NCBI GenBank assembly: GCA_023078555.1
Contig: CM041197.1
Location: 12,431,967 to 12,495,966 of the forward strand
DNA length: 64,000 nucleotides
Direction of reading: 5' to 3'
Origin: Ulva prolifera
Lineage: Eukaryota; Chlorophyta; Ulvophyceae; Ulvales; Ulvaceae
In this document: positions 39,379 to 53,921 of the stretch, one piece after another
Layout of the letters: each line of letters opens with the position of its first letter
Numbering within the stretch: the stretch's first letter is position 1
The notes under the pieces: generated by a model
The model's input: only the letters and a program-made list of their open reading frames with translations
What the model was told of the DNA's origin: nothing
Databases searched by the model: none
Position numbers and translations under genes: made by a program

Positions 39379-40856
39379 GTGGGCACTGTAATTTGGATGC
39401 GGAAAACGATCGAATCATCAAAATCTGAGGATGCAGTGCTGTTCGGAACATGCAGTAATGCTAGAATACTCCAGCTCCGTCGTTTCCATGACAGATGTAA
39501 GAGGCTAAGGTGCGTGCGCGTCCTGATGAGGTGCACTAGTGCTGCTGAGGTGCACCTGTGGGCACTGTAATATGGATGCGGAAAACGATCGAATCATCAA
39601 AATCTGAGCATGCAGTGCTGTTCGGAACATGTATAAATGCTAGAAGAGACCAGCTCCTTCGTTTCCATGACAGATGTATGAGGCTACGGAGCATGCGTGT
39701 GCTGCTGAGGTGCACCTGTGGGCACTGTAATTTGGGTGCGGAAAACGATCGAATCATCAAAATCTGAGCATGCAGTGCTGTTCGGAACATGCATAAATGC
39801 TAAAATACACCATTTCCGTCGTTTCTGTGACAGATGTATTAGGCTACGGAGCATGCGTGTGCTGCTGAGGTGCACCTGTGGGCACTGTAATTTGGATGCG
39901 GAAAACGATGGAATCATCAAAATCTGAGCATGCGGTGCTGTTCGGAACATGCATAAATGCTAGAATACACCATTTCCGTCGTTTCTGTGACAGATGTATG
40001 AGGCTACGGAGCATGCGTGTGCTGCTGAGGTGCACCTGTGGGCACTGTAATTTGGATGCGGAAAACGATCGAATCATCAAAATCTGAGCATGCAGTGCTG
40101 TTCGGAACATGTATAAATGCTAGAAGAGACCAGCTCCTTCGTTTCCATGACAGATGTATGAGGCTACGGAGCATGCGTGTGCTGCTGAGGTGCACCTGTG
40201 GGCACTGTAATTTGGATGCGGAAAACGATCGAATCATCAAAATCTGAGCATGCGGTGCTGTTCGGAACATGCATAAATGCTAGAATACACCATTTCCGTC
40301 GTTTCTGTGACAGATGTATGAGGCTACGGAGCATGCGTGTGCTGCTGAGGTGCACCTGTGGGCACTGTAATTTGGATGCGGAAAACGATCGAATCATCAA
40401 AATCTGAGGATGCAGTGCTGTTCGGAACATGCAGTAATGCTAGAATACTCCAGCTCCGTCGTTTCCATGACAGATGTAAGAGGCTAAGGTGCGTGCGCGT
40501 CCTGATGAGGTGCACTAGTGCTGCTGAGGTGCACCTGTGGGCACTGTAATCTGGATGCGGAAAACGATCGAATCATCAAAATCTGAGCATGCAGTGCTGT
40601 TCGGAACATGTATAAATGCTAGAAGAGACCAGCTCCTTCGTTTCCATGACAGATGTATGAGGCTACGGAGCATGCGTGTGCTGCTGAGGTGCACCTGTGG
40701 GCACTGTAATTTGGATGCGGAAAACGATCGAATCATCAAAATCTGAGCATGCGGTGCTGTTCGGAACATGCATAAATGCTAGAATACACCATTTCCGTCG
40801 TTTCTGTGACAGATGTATGAGGCTACGGAGCATGCGTGTGCTGCTGAGGTGCACCT
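37741..40856 (+). repeat. 3.1-kb block, copy 1 of the 11408-bp-offset duplication
   Basis: Matches 49149-52264 monomer for monomer at an 11408-bp offset. Two rare variants tie the copies together: GTAATATGG near 39570 (also near 50978 and 54432) and GATGTATTAGG near 39836 (also near 41315, 51244, 54700 and 56498). Shared private variants show common descent of the blocks, not parallel change. Confidence 0.86.
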
Positions 40857-42674
40857 GTGGGCACTGTAATTTGGATGCGGAAAACGATCGAATCATCAAA
40901 ATCTGAGGATGCAGTGCTGTTCGGAACATGCAGTAATGCTAGAATACTCCAGCTCCGTCGTTTCCATGACAGATGTAAGAGGCTAAGGTGCGTGCGCGTC
41001 CTGATGAGGTGCACTAGTGCTGCCTGAGGTGCACCTGTGGGCACTGTAATCTGGATGCGGAAAACGATCGAATCATCAAAATCTGAGCATGCAGTGCTGT
41101 TCGGAACATGTATAAATGCTAGAAGAGACCAGCTCCTTCGTTTCCATGACAGATGTATGAGGCTACGGAGCATGCGTGTGCTGCTGAGGTGCACCTGTGG
41201 GCACTGTAATTTGGGTGCGGAAAACGATCGAATCATCAAAATCTGAGCATGCAGTGCTGTTCGGAACATGCATAAATGCTAAAATACACCATTTCCGTCG
41301 TTTCTGTGACAGATGTATTAGGCTACGGAGCATGCGTGTGCTGCTGAGGTGCACCTGTGGGCACTGTAATTTGGATGCGGAAAACGATGGAATCATCAAA
41401 ATCTGAGCATGCGGTGCTGTTCGGAACATGCATAAATGCTAGAATACACCATTTCCGTCGTTTCTGTGACAGATGTATGAGGCTACGGAGCATGCGTGTG
41501 CTGCTGAGGTGCACCTGTGGGCACTGTAATTTGGATGCGGAAAACGATCGAATCATCAAAATCTGAGCATGCAGTGCTGTTCGGAACATGTATAAATGCT
41601 AGAAGAGACCAGCTCCTTCGTTTCCATGACAGATGTATGAGGCTACGGAGCATGCGTGTGCTGCTGAGGTGCACCTGTGGGCACTGTAATTTGGATGCGG
41701 AAAACGATCGAATCATCAAAATCTGAGCATGCGGTGCTGTTCGGAACATGCATAAATGCTAGAATACACCATTTCCGTCGTTTCTGTGACAGATGTATGA
41801 GGCTACGGAGCATGCGTGTGCTGCTGAGGTGCACCTGTGGGCACTGTAATTTGGATGCGGAAAACGATCGAATCATCAAAATCTGAGGATGCAGTGCTGT
41901 TCGGAACATGCAGTAATGCTAGAATACTCCAGCTCCGTCGTTTCCATGACAGATGTAAGAGGCTAAGGTGCGTGCGCGTCCTGATGAGGTGCACTAGTGC
42001 TGCTGAGGTGCACCTGTGGGCACTGTAATCTGGATGCGGAAAACGATCGAATCATCAAAATCTGAGCATGCAGTGCTGTTCGGAACATGTATAAATGCTA
42101 GAAGAGACCAGCTCCTTCGTTTCCATGACAGATGTATGAGGCTACGGAGCATGCGTGTGCTGCTGAGGTGCACCTGTGGGCACTGTAATTTGGATGCGGA
42201 AAACGATCGAATCATCAAAATCTGAGCATGCGGTGCTGTTCGGAACATGCATAAATGCTAGAATACACCATTTCCGTCGTTTCTGTGACAGATGTATGAG
42301 GCTACGGAGCATGCGTGTGCTGCTGAGGTGCACCTGTGGGCACTGTAATTTGGATGCGGAAAACGATCGAATCATCAAAATCTGAGGATGCAGTGCTGTT
42401 CGGAACATGCAGTTATGCTAGAATACTCCAGCTCCGTCGTTTCCATGACAGATGTAAGAGGCTAAGGTGCGTGCGCGTCCTGATGAGGTGCACTAGTGCT
42501 CCTGAGGTGCACCTGTGGGCACTGTAATCTGGATGCGGAAAACGATCGAATCATCAAAATCTGAGCATGCAGTGCTGTTCGGAACATGTATAAATGCTAG
42601 AAGAGACCAGCTCCTTCGTTTCCATGACAGATGTATGAGGCTACGGAGCATGCGTGTGCTGCTGAGGTGCACCT
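39718..42674 (+). repeat. 1478-bp nine-monomer higher-order repeat, two tandem copies
   Basis: Monomer order A A B A C B A C B (seven of 160 and two of 179 bp = 1478). Copy 1 is 39718-41196 (one extra base in GCTGCCTGAGG near 41023). Copy 2 is 41197-42674. Both begin with CTAAAATACACC and GATGTATTAGG, followed by a GATGGAATC monomer. Copy 2 carries CAGTTATGC (near 42411) and GTGCTCCTGAGG (near 42497), variants also found at 52.34/52.43 kb and 57.59/57.68 kb. Confidence 0.88.
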
Positions 42675-43312
42675 GTGGGCACTGTAATTTGGGTGCGGAA
42701 AACGATCGAATCATCAAAATCTGAGCATGCAGTGCTGTTCGGAACATGCATAATGCTAAATACACCATTTCCGTCGTTTCTGTGACAGATGTATGAGGCT
42801 ACGGAGCATGCGTGTGCTGCTGAGGTGCACCTGTGGGCACTGTAATTTGGATGCGGAAAACGATGGAATCATCAAAATCTGAGCATGCGGTGCTGTTCGG
42901 AACATGCATAAATGCTAGAATACACCATTTCCGTCGTTTCTGTGACAGATGTATGAGGCTACGGAGCATGCGTGTGCTGCTGAGGTGCACCTGTGGGCAC
43001 TGTAATTTGGATGCGGAAAACGATCGAATCATCAAAATCTGAGCATGCAGTGCTGTTCGGAACATGTATAAATGCTAGAAGAGACCAGCTCCTTCGTTTC
43101 CATGACAGATGTATGAGGCTACGGAGCATGCGTGTGCTGCTGAGGTGCACCTGTGGGCACTGTAATTTGGATGCGGAAAACGATCGAATCATCAAAATCT
43201 GAGCATGCGGTGCTGTTCGGAACATGCATAAATGCTAGAATACACCATTTCCGTCGTTTCTGTGACAGATGTATGAGGCTACGGAGCATGCGTGTGCTGC
43301 TGAGGTGCACCT

Positions 43313-43472
43313 GTGGGCACTGTAATTTGGATGCGGAAAACGATCGAATCATCAAAATCTGAGGATGCAGTGCTGTTCGGAACATGCAGTAATGCTAGAA
43401 TACTCCAGCTCCGTCGTTTCCATGACAGATGTAAGAGGCTACGGAGCATGCGTGTGCTGCTGAGGTGCACCT
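43313..43472 (+). repeat. C/A hybrid monomer with a different breakpoint (160 bp)
   Basis: Follows C through CCATGACAGATGTAAGAGGCTA, then changes to CGGAGCATGCGTGTG. The switch is about 35 bases downstream of that in the 36621 hybrid, so it is an independent exchange. It stands at the left edge of the 43473-47369 block. Confidence 0.85.
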
Positions 43473-46400
43473 GTGGGCACTGTAATTTGGATGCGGAAAA
43501 CGATCGAATCATCAAAATCTGAGGATGCAGTGCTGTTCGGAACATGTATAAATGCTAGAAGAGACCAGCTCCTTCGTTTCCATGACAGATGTATGAGGCT
43601 ACGGAGCATGCGTGTGCTGCTGAGGTGCACCTGTGGGCACTGTAATTTGGATGCGGAAAACGATCGAATCATCAAAATCTGAGCATGCAGTGCTGTTCGG
43701 AACATGTATAAATGCTAGAAGAGACCAGCTCCTTCGTTTCCATGACAGATGTATGAGGCTACGGAGCATGCGTGTGCTGCTGAGGTGCACCTGTGGGCAC
43801 TGTAATTTGGATGCGGAAAACGATCGAATCATCAAAATCTGAGCATGCAGTGCTGTTCGGAACATGTATAAATGCTAGAAGAGACCAGCTCCTTCGTTTC
43901 CATGACAGATGTATGAGGCTACGGAGCATGCGTGTGCTGCTGAGGTGCACCTGTGGGCACTGTAATTTGGGTGCGGAAAATGATCGAATCATCAAAATCT
44001 GAGCATGCAGTGCTGTTCGGAACATGCATAAATGCTAAAATACACCATTTCCGTCGTTTCTGTGACAGATGTATGAGGCTACGGAGCATGCGTGTGCTGC
44101 TGAGGTGCACCTGTGGGCACTGTAATTTGGATGCGGAAAACGATGGAATCATCAAAATCTGAGCATGCGGTGCTGTTCGGAACATGCATAAATGCTAGAA
44201 TACACCATTTCCGTCGTTTCTGTGACAGATGTATGAGGCTACGGAGCATGCGTGTGCTGCTGAGGTGCACCTGTGGGCACTGTAATTTGGATGCGGAAAA
44301 CGATCGAATCATCAAAATCTGAGGATGCAGTGCTGTTCGGAACATGCAGTAATGCTAGAATACTCCAGCTCCGTCGTTTCCATGACAGATGTAAGAGGCT
44401 AAGGTGCGTGCGCGTCCTGCTGAGGTGCACTTGTGCTGCTGAGGTGCACCTGTGGGCACTGTAATTTGGGTGCGGAAAACGATCGAATCATCAAAATCTG
44501 AGCATGCAGTGCTGTTCGGAACATGCATAAATGCTAGAATACACCATTTCCGTCGTTTCTGTGACAGATGTATGAGGCTACGGAGCATGCGTGTGCTGCT
44601 GAGGTGCACCTGTGGGCACTGTAATTTGGATGCGGAAAACGATCGAATCATCAAAATCTGAGGATGCAGTGCTGTTCGGAACATGCAGTAATGCTAGAAT
44701 ACTCCAGCTCCGTCGTTTCTGTGACAGATGTATGAGGCTACGGAGCATGCGTGTGCTGCTGAGGTGCACCTGTGGGCACTGTAATTTGGATGCGGAAAAC
44801 GATCGAATCATCAAAATCTGAGGATGCAGTGCTGTTCGGAACATGTATAAATGCTAGAAGAGACCAGCTCCTTCGTTTCCATGACAGATGTATGAGGCTA
44901 CGGAGCATGCGTGTGCTGCTGAGGTGCACCTGTGGGCACTGTAATTTGGATGCGGAAAACGATCGAATCATCAAAATCTGAGCATGCAGTGCTGTTCGGA
45001 ACATGTATAAATGCTAGAAGAGACCAGCTCCTTCGTTTCCATGACAGATGTATGAGGCTACGGAGCATGCGTGTGCTGCTGAGGTGCACCTGTGGGCACT
45101 GTAATTTGGGTGCGGAAAACGATCGAATCATCAAAATCTGAGCATGCAGTGCTGTTCGGAACATGCATAAATGCTAGAATACACCATTTCCGTCGTTTCT
45201 GTGACAGATGTATGAGGCTACGGAGCATGCGTGTGCTGCTGAGGTGCACCTGTGGGCACTGTAATTTGGATGCGGAAAACGATCGAATCATCAAAATCTG
45301 AGGATGCAGTGCTGTTCGGAACATGTATAAATGCTAGAAGAGACCAGCTCCTTCGTTTCCATGACAGATGTATGAGGCTACGGAGCATGCGTGTGCTGCT
45401 GAGGTGCACCTGTGGGCACTGTAATTTGGATGCGGAAAACGATCGAATCATCAAAATCTGAGCATGCAGTGCTGTTCGGAACATGTATAAATGCTAGAAG
45501 AGACCAGCTCCTTCGTTTCCATGACAGATGTATGAGGCTACGGAGCATGCGTGTGCTGCTGAGGTGCACCTGTGGGCACTGTAATTTGGGTGCGGAAAAC
45601 GATCGAATCATCAAAATCTGAGCATGCAGTGCTGTTCGGAACATGCATAAATGCTAAAATACACCATTTCCGTCGTTTCTGTGACAGATGTATGAGGCTA
45701 CGGAGCATGCGTGTGCTGCTGAGGTGCACCTGTGGGCACTGTAATTTGGATGCGGAAAACGATGGAATCATCAAAATCTGAGCATGCGGTGCTGTTCGGA
45801 ACATGCATAAATGCTAGAATACACCATTTCCGTCGTTTCTGTGACAGATGTATGAGGCTACGGAGCATGCGTGTGCTGCTGAGGTGCACCTGTGGGCACT
45901 GTAATTTGGATGCGGAAAACGATCGAATCATCAAAATCTGAGGATGCAGTGCTGTTCGGAACATGCATTAATGCTAGAATACTCCAGCTCCGTCGTTTCC
46001 ATGACAGATGTAAGAGGCTAAGGTGCGTGCGCGTCCTGCTGAGGTGCACTTGTGCTGCTGAGGTGCACCTGTGGGCACTGTAATTTGGGTGCGGAAAACG
46101 ATCGAATCATCAAAATCTGAGCATGCAGTGCTGTTCGGAACATGCATAAATGCTAGAATACACCATTTCCGTCGTTTCTGTGACAGATGTATGAGGCTAC
46201 GGAGCATGCGTGTGCTGCTGAGGTGCACCTGTGGGCACTGTAATTTGGATGCGGAAAACGATCGAATCATCAAAATCTGAGCATGCAGTGCTGTTCGGAA
46301 CATGTATAAATGCTAGAAGAGACCAGCTCCTTCGTTTCCATGACAGATGTATGAGGCTACGGAGCATGCGTGTGCTGCTGAGGTGCACCTGTGGGCACTG

Positions 46401-47369
46401 TAATTTGGGTGCGGAAAACGATCGAATCATCAAAATCTGAGCATGCAGTGCTGTTCGGAACATGCATAAATGCTAGAATACACCATTTCCGTCGTTTCTG
46501 TGACAGATGTATGAGGCTACGGAGCATGCGTGTGCTGCTGAGGTGCACCTGTGGGCACTGTAATTTGGATGCGGAAAACGATCGAATCATCAAAATCTGA
46601 GCATGCAGTGCTGTTCGGAACATGTATAAATGCTAGAAGAGACCAGCTCCTTCGTTTCCATGACAGATGTATGAGGCTACGGAGCATGCGTGTGCTGCTG
46701 AGGTGCACCTGTGGGCACTGTAATTTGGATGCGGAAAACGATCGAATCATCAAAATCTGAGCATGCGGTGCTGTTCGGAACATGCATAAATGCTAGAATA
46801 CACCATTTCCGTCGTTTCTGTGACAGATGTATGAGGCTACGGAGCATGCGTGTGCTGCTGAGGTGCACCTGTGGGCACTGTAATTTGGATGCGGAAAACG
46901 ATCGAATCATCAAAATCTGAGGATGCAGTGCTGTTCGGAACATGCAGTAATGCTAGAATACTCCAGCTCCGTCGTTTCCATGACAGATGTAAGAGGCTAA
47001 GGTGCGTGCGCGTCCTGATGAGGTGCACTAGTGCTGCTGAGGTGCACCTGTGGGCACTGTAATCTGGATGCGGAAAACGATCGAATCATCAAAATCTGAG
47101 CATGCAGTGCTGTTCGGAACATGTATAAATGCTAGAAGAGACCAGCTCCTTCGTTTCCATGACAGATGTATGAGGCTACGGAGCATGCGTGTGCTGCTGA
47201 GGTGCACCTGTGGGCACTGTAATTTGGATGCGGAAAACGATCGAATCATCAAAATCTGAGCATGCGGTGCTGTTCGGAACATGCATAAATGCTAGAATAC
47301 ACCATTTCCGTCGTTTCTGTGACAGATGTATGAGGCTACGGAGCATGCGTGTGCTGCTGAGGTGCACCT
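43473..47369 (+). repeat. 3.9-kb block, copy 2 of the 7991-bp-offset duplication
   Basis: Partner of 35482-39378. It is bounded at both ends by hybrid monomers (43313 and 47370), as expected if the block edges are recombination breakpoints. The following stretch, 47370-48988, instead matches 36621-38239 at an offset of 10749 bp. Confidence 0.87.
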
Positions 47370-49148
47370 GTGGGCACTGTAATTTGGATGCGGAAAACGA
47401 TCGAATCATCAAAATCTGAGGATGCAGTGCTGTTCGGAACATGCAGTAATGCTAGAATACTCCAGCTCCGTCGTTTCTGTGACAGATGTATGAGGCTACG
47501 GAGCATGCGTGTGCTGCTGAGGTGCACCTGTGGGCACTGTAATTTGGATGCGGAAAACGATCGAATCATCAAAATCTGAGGATGCAGTGCTGTTCGGAAC
47601 ATGTATAAATGCTAGAAGAGACCAGCTCCTTCGTTTCCATGACAGATGTATGAGGCTACGGAGCATGCGTGTGCTGCTGAGGTGCACCTGTGGGCACTGT
47701 AATTTGGATGCGGAAAACGATCGAATCATCAAAATCTGAGCATGCAGTGCTGTTCGGAACATGTATAAATGCTAGAAGAGACCAGCTCCTTCGTTTCCAT
47801 GACAGATGTATGAGGCTACGGAGCATGCGTGTGCTGCTGAGGTGCACCTGTGGGCACTGTAATTTGGGTGCGGAAAACGATCGAATCATCAAAATCTGAG
47901 CATGCAGTGCTGTTCGGAACATGCATAAATGCTAGAATACACCATTTCCGTCGTTTCTGTGACAGATGTATGAGGCTACGGAGCATGCGTGTGCTGCTGA
48001 GGTGCACCTGTGGGCACTGTAATTTGGATGCGGAAAACGATCGAATCATCAAAATCTGAGGATGCAGTGCTGTTCGGAACATGTATAAATGCTAGAAGAG
48101 ACCAGCTCCTTCGTTTCCATGACAGATGTATGAGGCTACGGAGCATGCGTGTGCTGCTGAGGTGCACCTGTGGGCACTGTAATTTGGATGCGGAAAACGA
48201 TCGAATCATCAAAATCTGAGCATGCAGTGCTGTTCGGAACATGTATAAATGCTAGAAGAGACCAGCTCCTTCGTTTCCATGACAGATGTATGAGGCTACG
48301 GAGCATGCGTGTGCTGCTGAGGTGCACCTGTGGGCACTGTAATTTGGGTGCGGAAAACGATCGAATCATCAAAATCTGAGCATGCAGTGCTGTTCGGAAC
48401 ATGCATAAATGCTAAAATACACCATTTCCGTCGTTTCTGTGACAGATGTATGAGGCTACGGAGCATGCGTGTGCTGCTGAGGTGCACCTGTGGGCACTGT
48501 AATTTGGATGCGGAAAACGATGGAATCATCAAAATCTGAGCATGCGGTGCTGTTCGGAACATGCATAAATGCTAGAATACACCATTTCCGTCGTTTCTGT
48601 GACAGATGTATGAGGCTACGGAGCATGCGTGTGCTGCTGAGGTGCACCTGTGGGCACTGTAATTTGGATGCGGAAAACGATCGAATCATCAAAATCTGAG
48701 GATGCAGTGCTGTTCGGAACATGCATTAATGCTAGAATACTCCAGCTCCGTCGTTTCCATGACAGATGTAAGAGGCTAAGGTGCGTGCGCGTCCTGCTGA
48801 GGTGCACTTGTGCTGCTGAGGTGCACCTGTGGGCACTGTAATTTGGGTGCGGAAAACGATCGAATCATCAAAATCTGAGCATGCAGTGCTGTTCGGAACA
48901 TGCATAAATGCTAGAATACACCATTTCCGTCGTTTCTGTGACAGATGTATGAGGCTACGGAGCATGCGTGTGCTGCTGAGGTGCACCTGTGGGCACTGTA
49001 ATTTGGATGCGGAAAACGATCGAATCATCAAAATCTGAGCATGCAGTGCTGTTCGGAACATGCATAAATGCTAAAATACACCATTTCCGTCGTTTCTGTG
49101 ACAGATGTATGAGGCTACGGAGCATGCGTGTGCTGCTGAGGTGCACCT

Positions 49149-52100
49149 GTGGGCACTGTAATTTGGATGCGGAAAACGATGGAATCATCAAAATCTGAGC
49201 ATGCGGTGCTGTTCGGAACATGCATAAATGCTAGAATACACCATTTCCGTCGTTTCTGTGACAGATGTATGAGGCTACGGAGCATGCGTGTGCTGCTGAG
49301 GTGCACCTGTGGGCACTGTAATTTGGATGCGGAAAACGATCGAATCATCAAAATCTGAGGATGCAGTGCTGTTCGGAACATGCATTAATGCTAGAATACT
49401 CCAGCTCCGTCGTTTCCATGACAGATGTAAGAGGCTAAGGTGCGTGCGCGTCCTGCTGAGGTGCACTTGTGCTGCTGAGGTGCACCTGTGGGCACTGTAA
49501 TTTGGGTGCGGAAAACGATCGAATCATCAAAATCTGAGCATGCAGTGCTGTTCGGAACATGCATAAATGCTAGAATACACCATTTCCGTCGTTTCTGTGA
49601 CAGATGTATGAGGCTACGGAGCATGCGTGTGCTGCTGAGGTGCACCTGTGGGCACTGTAATTTGGATGCGGAAAACGATCGAATCATCAAAATCTGAGCA
49701 TGCAGTGCTGTTCGGAACATGTATAAATGCTAGAAGAGACCAGCTCCTTCGTTTCCATGACAGATGTATGAGGCTACGGAGCATGCGTGTGCTGCTGAGG
49801 TGCACCTGTGGGCACTGTAATTTGGGTGCGGAAAACGATCGAATCATCAAAATCTGAGCATGCAGTGCTGTTCGGAACATGCATAAATGCTAGAATACAC
49901 CATTTCCGTCGTTTCTGTGACAGATGTATGAGGCTACGGAGCATGCGTGTGCTGCTGAGGTGCACCTGTGGGCACTGTAATTTGGATGCGGAAAACGATC
50001 GAATCATCAAAATCTGAGCATGCAGTGCTGTTCGGAACATGTATAAATGCTAGAAGAGACCAGCTCCTTCGTTTCCATGACAGATGTATGAGGCTACGGA
50101 GCATGCGTGTGCTGCTGAGGTGCACCTGTGGGCACTGTAATTTGGATGCGGAAAACGATCGAATCATCAAAATCTGAGCATGCGGTGCTGTTCGGAACAT
50201 GCATAAATGCTAGAATACACCATTTCCGTCGTTTCTGTGACAGATGTATGAGGCTACGGAGCATGCGTGTGCTGCTGAGGTGCACCTGTGGGCACTGTAA
50301 TTTGGATGCGGAAAACGATCGAATCATCAAAATCTGAGGATGCAGTGCTGTTCGGAACATGCAGTAATGCTAGAATACTCCAGCTCCGTCGTTTCCATGA
50401 CAGATGTAAGAGGCTAAGGTGCGTGCGCGTCCTGATGAGGTGCACTAGTGCTGCTGAGGTGCACCTGTGGGCACTGTAATCTGGATGCGGAAAACGATCG
50501 AATCATCAAAATCTGAGCATGCAGTGCTGTTCGGAACATGTATAAATGCTAGAAGAGACCAGCTCCTTCGTTTCCATGACAGATGTATGAGGCTACGGAG
50601 CATGCGTGTGCTGCTGAGGTGCACCTGTGGGCACTGTAATTTGGATGCGGAAAACGATCGAATCATCAAAATCTGAGCATGCGGTGCTGTTCGGAACATG
50701 CATAAATGCTAGAATACACCATTTCCGTCGTTTCTGTGACAGATGTATGAGGCTACGGAGCATGCGTGTGCTGCTGAGGTGCACCTGTGGGCACTGTAAT
50801 TTGGATGCGGAAAACGATCGAATCATCAAAATCTGAGGATGCAGTGCTGTTCGGAACATGCAGTAATGCTAGAATACTCCAGCTCCGTCGTTTCCATGAC
50901 AGATGTAAGAGGCTAAGGTGCGTGCGCGTCCTGATGAGGTGCACTAGTGCTGCTGAGGTGCACCTGTGGGCACTGTAATATGGATGCGGAAAACGATCGA
51001 ATCATCAAAATCTGAGCATGCAGTGCTGTTCGGAACATGTATAAATGCTAGAAGAGACCAGCTCCTTCGTTTCCATGACAGATGTATGAGGCTACGGAGC
51101 ATGCGTGTGCTGCTGAGGTGCACCTGTGGGCACTGTAATTTGGGTGCGGAAAACGATCGAATCATCAAAATCTGAGCATGCAGTGCTGTTCGGAACATGC
51201 ATAAATGCTAAAATACACCATTTCCGTCGTTTCTGTGACAGATGTATTAGGCTACGGAGCATGCGTGTGCTGCTGAGGTGCACCTGTGGGCACTGTAATT
51301 TGGATGCGGAAAACGATGGAATCATCAAAATCTGAGCATGCGGTGCTGTTCGGAACATGCATAAATGCTAGAATACACCATTTCCGTCGTTTCTGTGACA
51401 GATGTATGAGGCTACGGAGCATGCGTGTGCTGCTGAGGTGCACCTGTGGGCACTGTAATTTGGATGCGGAAAACGATCGAATCATCAAAATCTGAGCATG
51501 CAGTGCTGTTCGGAACATGTATAAATGCTAGAAGAGACCAGCTCCTTCGTTTCCATGACAGATGTATGAGGCTACGGAGCATGCGTGTGCTGCTGAGGTG
51601 CACCTGTGGGCACTGTAATTTGGATGCGGAAAACGATCGAATCATCAAAATCTGAGCATGCGGTGCTGTTCGGAACATGCATAAATGCTAGAATACACCA
51701 TTTCCGTCGTTTCTGTGACAGATGTATGAGGCTACGGAGCATGCGTGTGCTGCTGAGGTGCACCTGTGGGCACTGTAATTTGGATGCGGAAAACGATCGA
51801 ATCATCAAAATCTGAGGATGCAGTGCTGTTCGGAACATGCAGTAATGCTAGAATACTCCAGCTCCGTCGTTTCCATGACAGATGTAAGAGGCTAAGGTGC
51901 GTGCGCGTCCTGATGAGGTGCACTAGTGCTGCTGAGGTGCACCTGTGGGCACTGTAATCTGGATGCGGAAAACGATCGAATCATCAAAATCTGAGCATGC
52001 AGTGCTGTTCGGAACATGTATAAATGCTAGAAGAGACCAGCTCCTTCGTTTCCATGACAGATGTATGAGGCTACGGAGCATGCGTGTGCTGCTGAGGTGC

Positions 52101-52264
52101 ACCTGTGGGCACTGTAATTTGGATGCGGAAAACGATCGAATCATCAAAATCTGAGCATGCGGTGCTGTTCGGAACATGCATAAATGCTAGAATACACCAT
52201 TTCCGTCGTTTCTGTGACAGATGTATGAGGCTACGGAGCATGCGTGTGCTGCTGAGGTGCACCT
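49149..52264 (+). repeat. 3.1-kb block, copy 2 of the 11408-bp-offset duplication
   Basis: Partner of 37741-40856. Compared with the preceding 10749-bp offset, the change of 659 bp equals one extra A-A-C-A tetramer: 48330-48988 and 48989-49647 are successive tetramers. That places a gain or loss of exactly one higher-order unit here, as unequal exchange would give. Confidence 0.86.
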
Positions 52265-53921
52265 GTGGGCACTGTAATTTGGATGCGGAAAACGATCGAA
52301 TCATCAAAATCTGAGGATGCAGTGCTGTTCGGAACATGCAGTTATGCTAGAATACTCCAGCTCCGTCGTTTCCATGACAGATGTAAGAGGCTAAGGTGCG
52401 TGCGCGTCCTGATGAGGTGCACTAGTGCTCCTGAGGTGCACCTGTGGGCACTGTAATCTGGATGCGGAAAACGATCGAATCATCAAAATCTGAGCATGCA
52501 GTGCTGTTCGGAACATGTATAAATGCTAGAAGAGACCAGCTCCTTCGTTTCCATGACAGATGTATGAGGCTACGGAGCATGCGTGTGCTGCTGAGGTGCA
52601 CCTGTGGGCACTGTAATTTGGGTGCGGAAAACGATCGAATCATCAAAATCTGAGCATGCAGTGCTGTTCGGAACATGCATAAATGCTAAAATACACCATT
52701 TCCGTCGTTTCTGTGACAGATGTATGAGGCTACGGAGCATGCGTGTGCTGCTGAGGTGCACCTGTGGGCACTGTAATTTGGATGCGGAAAACGATGGAAT
52801 CATCAAAATCTGAGCATGCGGTGCTGTTCGGAACATGCATAAATGCTAGAATACACCATTTCCGTCGTTTCTGTGACAGATGTATGAGGCTACGGAGCAT
52901 GCGTGTGCTGCTGAGGTGCACCTGTGGGCACTGTAATTTGGATGCGGAAAACGATCGAATCATCAAAATCTGAGCATGCAGTGCTGTTCGGAACATGTAT
53001 AAATGCTAGAAGAGACCAGCTCCTTCGTTTCCATGACAGATGTATGAGGCTACGGAGCATGCGTGTGCTGCTGAGGTGCACCTGTGGGCACTGTAATTTG
53101 GATGCGGAAAACGATCGAATCATCAAAATCTGAGCATGCGGTGCTGTTCGGAACATGCATAAATGCTAGAATACACCATTTCCGTCGTTTCTGTGACAGA
53201 TGTATGAGGCTACGGAGCATGCGTGTGCTGCTGAGGTGCACCTGTGGGCACTGTAATTTGGATGCGGAAAACGATCGAATCATCAAAATCTGAGGATGCA
53301 GTGCTGTTCGGAACATGCAGTAATGCTAGAATACTCCAGCTCCGTCGTTTCCATGACAGATGTAAGAGGCTAAGGTGCGTGCGCGTCCTGATGAGGTGCA
53401 CTAGTGCTGCTGAGGTGCACCTGTGGGCACTGTAATCTGGATGCGGAAAACGATCGAATCATCAAAATCTGAGCATGCAGTGCTGTTCGGAACATGTATA
53501 AATGCTAGAAGAGACCAGCTCCTTCGTTTCCATGACAGATGTATGAGGCTACGGAGCATGCGTGTGCTGCTGAGGTGCACCTGTGGGCACTGTAATTTGG
53601 ATGCGGAAAACGATCGAATCATCAAAATCTGAGCATGCGGTGCTGTTCGGAACATGCATAAATGCTAGAATACACCATTTCCGTCGTTTCTGTGACAGAT
53701 GTATGAGGCTACGGAGCATGCGTGTGCTGCTGAGGTGCACCTGTGGGCACTGTAATTTGGATGCGGAAAACGATCGAATCATCAAAATCTGAGGATGCAG
53801 TGCTGTTCGGAACATGCAGTAATGCTAGAATACTCCAGCTCCGTCGTTTCCATGACAGATGTAAGAGGCTAAGGTGCGTGCGCGTCCTGATGAGGTGCAC
53901 TTGTGCTGCTGTGGTGCACCT
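51126..53921 (+). repeat. 1478-bp nine-monomer repeat, one full and one partial copy
   Basis: 51126-52603 is a full A A B A C B A C B unit. 52604-53921 repeats the first eight monomers and then switches to C-A' type sequence. The first copy carries CAGTTATGC and GTGCTCCTGAGG. The stretch 51126-53900 matches 56379-59150 at a 5253-bp offset. Confidence 0.86.
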
